DNA from: a virus | Strand: one strand, 5' to 3' | DNA length: 20,245 bases | IMG/VR virus record: IMGVR_UViG_3300021139_000202 | Location: 1 to 20,245 of that record | Part shown: positions 1 through 7,051 of the stretch, piece by piece | Layout of the letters: each line of letters opens with the position of its first letter | Position numbering within the stretch: the first letter of the stretch is position 1 | The notes under the pieces: generated by a model | What the model was told of the DNA's origin: nothing | Seen by the model: only the letters and a program-made list of their open reading frames with translations | The model's database searches: none | Position numbers and translations under genes: made by a program

Positions 1-495
1 TTATCCCACATAGGCGACATCTACGAGCCGGGAGTATCAGAAAAATTAGTGGAACTTGTCAATAGAAACCAAGACTGGAAATTCTTTTTTTTAGGGCAAC
101 GTTTTGATTGGATAGAAATGCACCTAACGGGAAATAACTGTTATAGGCACGACGGGGCAACAACGATACAGTTTTACAAGCTAATGCACGAATATAACCC
201 TTGTATCTTCTTTTATCCGCTTAATAACAATTTATTCAACCAAAGCAAAAGTAATTGCAGTTGGCTTGAGTCAACGAATAGTGGCGCAGCATATTTTGGT
301 AACAAAGATTTGCCGGAATTTGATAAGGATTGTATTTTTGACTTAAAACTATTAAAGGAAGCGATTGAAGGGTCGCACCACGAGGGTTTGGCAAAAGCAA
401 ATAAGGAAAGTTGGGAACTGATATGTGATGAATATTTGCTAAGTAAAGTAAATAAATTAAGGCTAAAAAGGATAGAAAAGCTATTTGAGATATGA
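1..495 (+). CDS. Glycosyltransferase-like protein, C-terminal part (5' end outside window)
   Basis: The frame is open to base 1, giving at least 164 residues; a GTG at 49 is in frame but is probably internal. The visible part looks like the C-terminal Rossmann half of a GT-B glycosyltransferase. An opening GDIYEP segment is followed by a predicted strand ending FFFLG (residues 28-32). Then comes a region with YPLNNNLFNQSKSN and WLES (72-91), which resembles the nucleotide-sugar binding stretch (PL.DN.FN.SKSN.KWLE) of many phage and bacterial glycosyltransferases. A short helical tail rich in Lys, Leu and Glu closes it. The donor sugar and the acceptor cannot be told; phage enzymes of this type modify DNA, virion proteins or host glycans. 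Its TGA stop overlaps the next ATG (ATGA, 492-495), so it is translationally coupled to the GroES-like gene. The family call rests on motif resemblance only. Confidence 0.55.
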   Translation, partial: LSHIGDIYEPGVSEKLVELVNRNQDWKFFFLGQRFDWIEMHLTGNNCYRHDGATTIQFYKLMHEYNPCIFFYPLNNNLFNQSKSNCSWLESTNSGAAYFGNKDLPEFDKDCIFDLKLLKEAIEGSHHEGLAKANKESWELICDEYLLSKVNKLRLKRIEKLFEI

Positions 496-1349
496 AAGTA
501 CTGCATAATAGGATATTAGTAAGGTTTCACGAGGATATAGAGACTCCGTTAGGGCTTGTTATCCCCGAAAGGTATGCAGTACACGTACAACAAAACGAAG
601 ACGATAACGAGACCCGTAAGGGTGTTACAACAGACAGGCGGTTAATCAACCCACAAAAGGTAACTATACTAAGCGGTAAACATGAGGGTAGGGATGCATT
701 TGTGTATTACGGGGCTTATGAGATAGCCAAATGGGTAGACGACGAAAGGGCTATTATTGACGAAGCGTTGATATACTTTTTTATTGGCGGCACTATTGAA
801 ATGGCTGAAAATACCTATTTAGGTTATGAGGTGTTTGTAGAACCCGAAAAGACACCTGCGGGAATTATACTAAGCACAACCATTGAAGAAAAAGACAAAA
901 TAAGCATTAGAATATCACATATCCCTGAAAATAGCATAGCCAATATTGGCGACCTTGTAACAACGATTGACGGAAACCAATATTGGTTGATATATAATGG
1001 TCAACGGTATATTAAGCTAAGGGAAAGTGAAATAGCGGCAGTAAACGGAAATCCTGTTAATGAAAATCTTTTAGTGGAATATATCTACGGCAAGGATGAT
1101 GAGGAAAGGATGGAAAAGAATCAAGAGATATACAATCATATTGACTTTTGCCGTAAACATGGTTGGCATATAGAGGGTATGGAATTTAAACCCGTTCCCG
1201 AACCCAAGACAATAAAAGCTAAAGTTCTAAAAGGGGATATGGAGGGTGAAGAAATTATTGTTAACAGAAATTTTGGCGTAAAGGTAGGAGGTAATAAATG
1301 GATAATATCGAAAGAGTCTGTGACATTGATGACCCTAACTACACCATGA
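492..1349 (+). CDS. Tandem GroES-like (Cpn10-fold) protein, probable phage co-chaperonin
   Basis: The 285-residue protein is about three times the length of GroES. Residues 1-100 start like a Cpn10 chain (VLHNRILVRF) and are followed by a mobile-loop-like segment, ETPLGLVIPE (17-26), where LVI sits at the place of the GroES IVL tripeptide. Residues 110-185 repeat the plan: YEVFVEP, then EKTPAGIILS (119-128), close to the GroES KSAGGIVL loop, then IGDLVTTIDG and a closing IKLRESEIAAV like the GroES end. A third small beta segment (240-281) has a Lys-rich entry and ends in KESVTLM. In the cell it would bind a host or phage GroEL-type ring through the loops and help fold capsid or other virion proteins, as T4 gp31 does. 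That role is inferred. It sits just before the terminase genes and overlaps both neighbours. The GroES-like reading is fairly firm; the function is less so. Confidence 0.65.
   Translation: MKVLHNRILVRFHEDIETPLGLVIPERYAVHVQQNEDDNETRKGVTTDRRLINPQKVTILSGKHEGRDAFVYYGAYEIAKWVDDERAIIDEALIYFFIGGTIEMAENTYLGYEVFVEPEKTPAGIILSTTIEEKDKISIRISHIPENSIANIGDLVTTIDGNQYWLIYNGQRYIKLRESEIAAVNGNPVNENLLVEYIYGKDDEERMEKNQEIYNHIDFCRKHGWHIEGMEFKPVPEPKTIKAKVLKGDMEGEEIIVNRNFGVKVGGNKWIISKESVTLMTLTTP
1286..1291 (+). promoter_or_regulatory. Strong Shine-Dalgarno site for the winged-helix gene
   Basis: AGGAGG lies 6 nt before the ATG at 1298, a near-perfect spacing. Most other starts in this window have no such site. It lies inside the GroES-like coding sequence, so it favours the upstream start (1298) over the ATGA-overlap start at 1346. 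Confidence 0.55.
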
Positions 1350-2026
1350 ATGGTGTCCCTAAAAAGACAGTTAGAAACAATAAAGGACAGTTTGTAAAGG
1401 GGTACGCGCCGATAGGGTCAGTTCAACGGTACGTAGGTCACAAAACAAAAAGCACCAAAGAAAAAAAGGAACAGGTAGATATTGAAAGAATAGCTACCAT
1501 TAAGCGTTTAAGGACAAGGCTAAAGATACTTCGACAAAAGTACGATGAACTATCAGAATATAAATTATCCGGCAATAAAGAACTAATGCAACGTGTCAGG
1601 GTGCTACAAAAAGACCCTAAATACTATTGGACAGTTGTTGGACTCCCTGTTCTACAAATATGGAAAAGGGAACAAAAGCTAAACCTTCAGTTAGCAACGG
1701 TATTGATTATATGCTCTTACTATCAGATGATATTACGATCTGATTTTGCCTTGTTTAAAGTAAGGGTGTTTGAGGTAAAGATTAAGCAACTTATAGAAAT
1801 GGGGTTGATGCAATCCGTTGACTTGCCAAAAAAGACCCCTAAAGGAAGACCAAGAAAGGGGTATTTCCTCACACCAAACGGTCACGCAGCTATGGATAGG
1901 TTCAAGGTAATTTTTAACGAGAACACGCACTTGTTAAATTTAGATGATGAAATAGCATCTATGAAAAGATTTTCAGGTGCAAGGGCTAAAATAAAGCAGA
2001 AAAAGATTAAAAACGCATTGTTATGA
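1298..2026 (+). CDS. Winged-helix DNA-binding protein with AT-hook-like wing; small-terminase or regulator candidate
   Basis: This 242-residue basic protein has three parts. Residues 17-45 include RNNKGQFVKG, a short segment seen in many phage DNA-binding proteins. Residues 58-105 are predicted to form a long charged helix or coiled coil. Residues 126-206 look like a winged helix: helices around LATVLIICSYYQMI and VFEVKIKQLIEMGL, then a wing containing KGRPRKGYFLTPNG, which carries an AT-hook-like RPRK core and the Y.LT..G ending typical of MarR/PadR-type folds. Position just before the large terminase fits a small terminase subunit that recognises packaging DNA, but a transcription regulator is equally possible. 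Two starts exist: 1298, with AGGAGG in front and a 52-nt overlap, and 1346, in frame with an ATGA overlap. The first is used here. The stop overlaps the next ATG (2023-2026). Confidence 0.6.
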   Translation: MDNIERVCDIDDPNYTMNGVPKKTVRNNKGQFVKGYAPIGSVQRYVGHKTKSTKEKKEQVDIERIATIKRLRTRLKILRQKYDELSEYKLSGNKELMQRVRVLQKDPKYYWTVVGLPVLQIWKREQKLNLQLATVLIICSYYQMILRSDFALFKVRVFEVKIKQLIEMGLMQSVDLPKKTPKGRPRKGYFLTPNGHAAMDRFKVIFNENTHLLNLDDEIASMKRFSGARAKIKQKKIKNALL

Positions 2027-2436
2027 AAAAACCCGATTTAAAAGGATTAAGTAAAACGCAAATTGCGTATATTGAGTACCTTGAAGGATGTCTTAACGGG
2101 TCATCTGAACTTATTATGGCACTTAACACAGCAAGTAGGGTTTTTGCGGATGACTTAAACTTAATTTGCGATGGTGATGCTGTTGAATGGGTGTCAGAGG
2201 GGGATAGTGATGTAGCTAAATCGAGGCTTACACTTTTATCAGCAGATGCCAAAGATAAAACTTTTGAAAGAATTATGGTTTTATTTGATAAATTTGATAA
2301 AATAAAGGCGTTGAGTCAACATTTTAAAGGTGGGTTGGCTTCGCAACAAGAGCAATCAAAGGTTAGGTTAAAACCCGGTGGAAACATCTATGAACACGTA
2401 TTAGAGGAAAGAAAAAATGGCCGTTCAAGAGTTTGA
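2023..2436 (+). CDS. Small protein preceding large terminase; alternative small-terminase candidate
   Basis: This 137-residue protein is not recognised by family. The N-terminus (LSKTQIAYIEYLEGCLNG) could form a short helical pair. The middle is acidic, and residues 76-104 look like an amphipathic helix rich in Asp, Lys and Phe. The tail (RLKPGGNIYEHVLEERKNGR) is charged. It starts in an ATGA overlap with the winged-helix gene and its last 20 nt overlap the start of the large terminase. A helical oligomer next to TerL is the usual shape and place of a small terminase subunit, so this and the previous gene compete for that role. No clear helix-turn-helix is seen, which weakens the case. Confidence 0.6.
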   Translation: MKKPDLKGLSKTQIAYIEYLEGCLNGSSELIMALNTASRVFADDLNLICDGDAVEWVSEGDSDVAKSRLTLLSADAKDKTFERIMVLFDKFDKIKALSQHFKGGLASQQEQSKVRLKPGGNIYEHVLEERKNGRSRV

Positions 2437-4513
2437 AATTTATGAAGGTTTAATTTATAAAACGCCCGAAATACCTAAAAAGATTAGGGGTGACAAACTT
2501 AAAGTAAAAGACCAGTATTGGACAAGGCATACCGAATACGAACAATGGGATTGGAACGATGACCCCAAATTAGGGGCTGTTTGGTGGGATGACCCCGAAC
2601 CCGGACAGCTTGAGTGGTATTACGACGAAATAGACCGCATCCTTTATGGTGAATGGGTAATGATTGAAGGCCGCCCTACCTATCTTAATCACTTCGCATA
2701 TTTTTACCATCAGTGGTTCGTCCTCAAGGAAGGCGGTTATCCCGAATACCGTGACACTTCTTTATATTTCCTAAGATTTATTGAATTAGTATTTAATGAC
2801 CCTAAATGCAGGGGCGGGAATACCATGAAAGGCAGACGTAAGGGTGTATCCTCTATGTGTATGTCTGTTATGCTTCAGTTTGGTGTGGTATTAATGAAAA
2901 ATACCGAACAGGGTATCACTTCAAAGTCAAACAAGGACGCTGAAAAGATATTTCAATTAATGCTTGTAAACGGTTACGCTAACCTACCCAACTTTTTAAA
3001 ACCCCGTATTAGTGGTAATGACTTGCCTAAAACCACAATGAATATCATTAAAAAGGCGGGTGGTATCACAAAGGAAAAGGGTATAGGTGCATCAAAAGAA
3101 GGTTTAAATAACAAGATTGAATTTCGCGCGCCTGCAAGTAACGTGTTTGACGGTGATGGTTTATGGTTTTTACTACTTGATGAGGCTGCAAAATGGGAAG
3201 ATGTAAATATCTATGAATACATGGAAATAGCATCCCAAAGTATTGTAGCGGGTAAGAATATAGGGCGAATGATGCTTATTACAACGGTTAACAAAGGTGA
3301 TAAGGGTGGTGATAACTACAAATTAGTTTGGCGAGAGTCAAGCCAGCTTGTACGTGATGTATTAGGGCAGACACAAAACAAACTATACAGGCAGTTTATT
3401 CCCGGTTATATGGGTGGCAGGGATGGTGGATGGATTGATAAATACGGTAATTCTGTATGGGATACACCAACGGAAGAACAAATGGAATGGCTTAAAAACG
3501 ACCCAAACACCCTTGACCCGACAATGGGGTGTAAGGCTTATTGTGAGTTACAGCGAAAGATAAAAGCCAACGATCCTGAAAAATTACAGGAAGAAATACG
3601 GATGTTTCCGTTCAACCCCGAAGAAGTATTTAATACAGCCAACAACCAATGTCATTTTAACATTAAAGAATTAAATGACCAAGAAGAATGGGTAGAAAGC
3701 CAATTAAACGGTAAGAAAGAATACGGGCGACAAATGTCGTTTAAAATGGCTTCAAATGGCGAAAAATATCCCGTAGATGACCCGCAAGGGATGTGGTGGA
3801 TAGATAAACTTATTGATGACAATAATAAATCAGTATTTAAGGGTAGTATAAAATGCCCTGACAATGTGGCTTTCGGGGCTGCGGGTATGGACACTTATGC
3901 CAACTCAAGAACATCTGTAGAAAATGGTTCGGATGCTTGTATTATTATTATGTCAAGGTATAGTTATCTTGACCCTGAAAACTCATACGCACCAATAGCT
4001 ATGTTTTTAGGTCATCCAAAGACTAAAGAAGAATTTCATACACAAGTAGCGTATGGTTTGGAATATTACGGTGTAAAAATGCTTGCGGAACGTTCGCCTA
4101 CTGATTGGGAAGATTATTTCACAAGCCCATTAAGGCGTTTAGCGTCCCCTTTGGATGCTGAAAAAAAACATGGATATTTGATTGTTACAAAAAGGTACGA
4201 TGGTTCTGAGGTTTATGGTGCTACCACAACGGGAAAGGAAACGATGGAACAACATTTAACTGTTCAAGTAGAGTATGCTTTAAACAATATGAGGAAAATA
4301 AAATTTTTAAGGTTATTGAGGGATATGAAAAAGTTTAACATTCAAGATCGTACAGATTATGACGCTTGTATGGCTTTTGGATACGCTTTAATGGCTTTAC
4401 AAGCAACTGTAAAAACCACAAACGAAGTGAAACGAAACAATCTTTCTATTATACCTATTTGGAAACCAAGAGAAAAAACGCCACAAACTTCTTTTTATCG
4501 AAAAAGTTCTTAA
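2417..4513 (+). CDS. terL: Terminase large subunit (packaging ATPase-nuclease)
   Basis: The 698-residue protein has the parts of a phage packaging motor. The N-terminal region is rich in Trp and Asp and contains GEWVMIEGRPTYLNHFAYFY (78-97), the segment common before terminase ATPase domains. The ATPase has a Walker A-like loop GRRKGVSS (139-146), in which the usual GKS/T order is replaced by KGVSS. Walker B is WFLLLDEA (250-257), with Asp255-Glu256, and a coupling-type motif MLITT is at 286-290. The C-terminal RNase H-like nuclease begins at GMDTY (490-494, Asp492), with further acidic positions at Glu558 and in DRTDYD (644-649). It would dock on the portal below, pump DNA into the procapsid and cut the concatemer. 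GAGGAAA lies upstream of the ATG. The start overlaps the preceding gene by 20 nt. The assignment is firm. Confidence 0.93.
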   Translation: MAVQEFEIYEGLIYKTPEIPKKIRGDKLKVKDQYWTRHTEYEQWDWNDDPKLGAVWWDDPEPGQLEWYYDEIDRILYGEWVMIEGRPTYLNHFAYFYHQWFVLKEGGYPEYRDTSLYFLRFIELVFNDPKCRGGNTMKGRRKGVSSMCMSVMLQFGVVLMKNTEQGITSKSNKDAEKIFQLMLVNGYANLPNFLKPRISGNDLPKTTMNIIKKAGGITKEKGIGASKEGLNNKIEFRAPASNVFDGDGLWFLLLDEAAKWEDVNIYEYMEIASQSIVAGKNIGRMMLITTVNKGDKGGDNYKLVWRESSQLVRDVLGQTQNKLYRQFIPGYMGGRDGGWIDKYGNSVWDTPTEEQMEWLKNDPNTLDPTMGCKAYCELQRKIKANDPEKLQEEIRMFPFNPEEVFNTANNQCHFNIKELNDQEEWVESQLNGKKEYGRQMSFKMASNGEKYPVDDPQGMWWIDKLIDDNNKSVFKGSIKCPDNVAFGAAGMDTYANSRTSVENGSDACIIIMSRYSYLDPENSYAPIAMFLGHPKTKEEFHTQVAYGLEYYGVKMLAERSPTDWEDYFTSPLRRLASPLDAEKKHGYLIVTKRYDGSEVYGATTTGKETMEQHLTVQVEYALNNMRKIKFLRLLRDMKKFNIQDRTDYDACMAFGYALMALQATVKTTNEVKRNNLSIIPIWKPREKTPQTSFYRKSS

Positions 4514-4533
4514 TTTTATGAAATTTTTTTAGT

Positions 4534-6972
4534 ATGCAGCCACTTACGCAACTCACGGAAAACCCCCTTTCGCCCGATAAACAGAAAAATACCGAAGATT
4601 TTGGATTACGGGTAATACGCAGTTGTTACAATCGTTGGAAAAACGGATACGGTGGTGAAACATACGTTAACCGAATAGCACGTATGTCTAAGAATAGACT
4701 ATATGCTATGGGTAAACAACCAATGGAACAGTTTCGTGATATGGTTAAGATTGAGGGGATGCCTGTGGTTATAAACCTTGACTACTCACCGCTTGCTGTT
4801 GCTGTGCCTCTTTTAAATGCTAAAATAGACAGATACCTACAGCGTGAAGAACGCATAAAGTGTAAGGCTTTTGGCCCAATTAGCCAAAACAAAAAGAAAA
4901 AGGACAAGGACGAGGCAAAGTATAAAATGAATTATCGTGCCGCTATCCAAGACCTGCAATCAAAGTCAGGGCTACAGCTTGAACAATTTTCAGACGAAGA
5001 CCCAACATCGGAACTTGAACTCAATATAAAATTCAAGACAACTTACAAGCAGAAAGAAGAAATAATCATGGAACAGGCAATGAGGCTTGTTTTTGAGCAA
5101 AACGAATGGCAGGATGTTATTAAGCCCCGTTTGCTTATGGATGTTTTTTGTGCGGGTTACTCTATAACCAAAACAGAACTTGATGGCAATGGATGGATAA
5201 AAACCCCGTGGGTGTCACCTGAAAGTTTTATCACTTCTTATTCAGAATATGACGATTTTAGGGATTGGCAATGGCAGGGACAGCGATTGAGCGTATCTAT
5301 TACCGAAATCAGGTTAAGATACCCCGGCAAATTTTCAGAACAAGAACTTTGGTCGTTAGCTAACAGATTTAAGGGAAAATACGGAAACGCTACGGAATGG
5401 TATTGCGAATGGTCTGATTACTTCAATACAGCCGCAGCACGACCTTATGACGCTGTGAACGTAGAAATAGTTGACTTGTATTACAAAACACTGTATAACC
5501 TTGAATACACCGAAGTAACGAATAAATACGGTAAGACAAACTTAATAGCCCCCGATAAGGTTAAACCCAATAATCCGCAGGTAACTGGAAAAGAAAAATC
5601 ACCACCGTACTATGTGGCATATCATGGTGTTTGGATTATTGATACCGACCATGTTCTTGAATGGGGTTTAGCAAAAGATATGCTTAAACCCAATAGCAAT
5701 TTGGTTGAAATAAGAAGCCCATATACTGTACACATGTACGCCAACAATAAGTGTCGTAACACCCCACTCGTGGAAACAATGATACCACTTATTGATATAA
5801 TGCAAAATATTCACTTACAAGCATTAAGGATTATAGCGGTAACAGCACCAGATGGTTTTAATATTGACCTTTTGGGATTATCCAATATTGATATGGGGGA
5901 GGGTGTTGGTATTATCAGCCCCATGCAGGCTTGGGGTATCTATCTGCAAACAGGTAACCAATACTTCATGTCAAAAACAGAAGGTGGCGAAGACGTTAAA
6001 CCCCCTATACAACCGCAAAATAATCAGTTCTCAAATAAATTAGAACAGCTTGACGGTCAATGGTGGTCAGCTTATAAAAAGCTACAAATCATTACGGGGG
6101 ACAATAACTTAGCACAGGGAAATATCACCAATCAGGACGTAGCTAATAAAACATTAGAAACAGCCACCGAACTTGCTGAAAGCCCATCAAACTACGCATA
6201 CAGGTCGTATTTAATGAATTACAAGGGTACGGCTAAGAATGTAGAACTATTACTACTTGATAAATTCTTTTTAAAAGATGATAGTTTTGACGGCTACACT
6301 AAGGCATTGGGCGAGGAAGATGTTAAATACATGAGAAATATGGCAAGCGAAGGCTTGGAAATGCTCATGTTTGATACAGATATTAAGGTAACCAATGATG
6401 ACGCTGAAAAAGCAAGGCTTGATAAATTCATTGAAATAGCACTTCAAAAAGAGCAAATAACCCCTGCGGATGTGGCAAGGCTTGATATGGTTGAAGACCA
6501 AACGTATAGGGCGTTCTTGCTTGCGCAGGCGGTACAGGAAAAACGTGACGCTGATGCTAAAATAGCCCAACAGAACAGCCAAAATAACGTTATGCAGAAT
6601 AAGGCCGCTGCTGATGCAAAAGGTCAACACGACATTGCTTTAGAGCAGTTGGCGCATAAGAACAAAATGGAGTTACAGCAAAGCGAGTTAGAGGCTAAGA
6701 CAACCATGAAGGCGATGGAGGGTAATACAGCCTTAGAAGGTAAAATAATTGACTCTATACTTTCTAACCCCGAAGCAAAACTAAGCGATATACCTGAATT
6801 TATATGGAAGAAATTAGGTATTACCGATGCTAATACACAACAGTTGATATTGTCATCTATGCAAAAACAAGCACAAATACAACAACAACAGGCTATGGCT
6901 CAACAACAAGCACAACAGCAACAAAGGCAACAACAAGGTCAAGGACAGCCACAACAACAAGTAGCGGCATAG
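4534..6972 (+). CDS. Portal protein with glutamine-rich C-terminal tail
   Basis: The 812-residue protein follows the terminase after 20 nt and has portal features. They include an N-terminal helical region with GMPVVINLDYSPLAVAVPLLNAKID (75-99), a central section VSPESFITSYSEYDDFRDWQW (227-247) typical of the portal stem/wing, then helices around residues 410-440 (LVETMIPLIDIMQNIHLQAL) and 530-575. It would form the dodecameric ring at one capsid vertex, bind terminase during packaging and later the tail rings. Residues 665-725 are Gln/Lys/Glu-rich and probably coiled coil; 779-810 are almost pure Gln with some Ala and Arg, which could be a disordered or barrel-like extension into the capsid. 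The length fits long podovirus and crAss-like portals. It stops at TAG. No Shine-Dalgarno site is seen before the ATG. Confidence 0.87.
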   Translation: MQPLTQLTENPLSPDKQKNTEDFGLRVIRSCYNRWKNGYGGETYVNRIARMSKNRLYAMGKQPMEQFRDMVKIEGMPVVINLDYSPLAVAVPLLNAKIDRYLQREERIKCKAFGPISQNKKKKDKDEAKYKMNYRAAIQDLQSKSGLQLEQFSDEDPTSELELNIKFKTTYKQKEEIIMEQAMRLVFEQNEWQDVIKPRLLMDVFCAGYSITKTELDGNGWIKTPWVSPESFITSYSEYDDFRDWQWQGQRLSVSITEIRLRYPGKFSEQELWSLANRFKGKYGNATEWYCEWSDYFNTAAARPYDAVNVEIVDLYYKTLYNLEYTEVTNKYGKTNLIAPDKVKPNNPQVTGKEKSPPYYVAYHGVWIIDTDHVLEWGLAKDMLKPNSNLVEIRSPYTVHMYANNKCRNTPLVETMIPLIDIMQNIHLQALRIIAVTAPDGFNIDLLGLSNIDMGEGVGIISPMQAWGIYLQTGNQYFMSKTEGGEDVKPPIQPQNNQFSNKLEQLDGQWWSAYKKLQIITGDNNLAQGNITNQDVANKTLETATELAESPSNYAYRSYLMNYKGTAKNVELLLLDKFFLKDDSFDGYTKALGEEDVKYMRNMASEGLEMLMFDTDIKVTNDDAEKARLDKFIEIALQKEQITPADVARLDMVEDQTYRAFLLAQAVQEKRDADAKIAQQNSQNNVMQNKAAADAKGQHDIALEQLAHKNKMELQQSELEAKTTMKAMEGNTALEGKIIDSILSNPEAKLSDIPEFIWKKLGITDANTQQLILSSMQKQAQIQQQQAMAQQQAQQQQRQQQGQGQPQQQVAA
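6868..6969 (+). repeat. CAA/CAG-rich tract encoding the portal polyglutamine tail
   Basis: Imperfect CAA/CAG codon runs encode portal residues 779-812, mostly Gln with Ala, Arg and Gly between. Such low-complexity DNA can change length by slippage, so copy number may vary between related phages. Confidence 0.75.
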
Positions 6973-6998
6973 TCATTATAACTTTTTGTATGAAAAAA

Positions 6999-7030
6999 TT
7001 TGTTTAGTATAACTAAAAGTAATAACTTTA
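6999..7030 (+). promoter_or_regulatory. Bacteroidota-type promoter candidate before scaffold and capsid genes
   Basis: TTTG (6999-7002) is followed after 20 nt by TAACTTTA (7023-7030). The Bacteroidota vegetative promoter pattern is TTTG at -33 and TAnnTTTG at -7; only the last base of the -7 element differs. It lies in the A+T-rich 79-nt gap after the portal gene, with the next ATG at 7052, which suits separate high-level expression of scaffold and capsid. Low-complexity A+T DNA can give such matches by chance. Confidence 0.4.
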
Positions 7031-7051
7031 AACAAAAATTAACATTTTTTT

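Noticed and set aside
5852-6043. Small alternative frame inside the portal gene
   Set aside because: It overlaps a conserved portal region in another frame and has no ribosome site or recognisable product.
6970-6972. Stop-codon recoding (TAG read as Gln), known in some crAss-like phages
   Set aside because: TAG ends the portal at a natural place followed by non-coding A+T-rich DNA, and TAA and TGA end other genes with tight overlaps, so no recoding is needed.
6861-6972. CRISPR-like repeats in the CAA-rich region
   Set aside because: There are no spaced identical repeats; the tract is in frame and encodes the portal tail.
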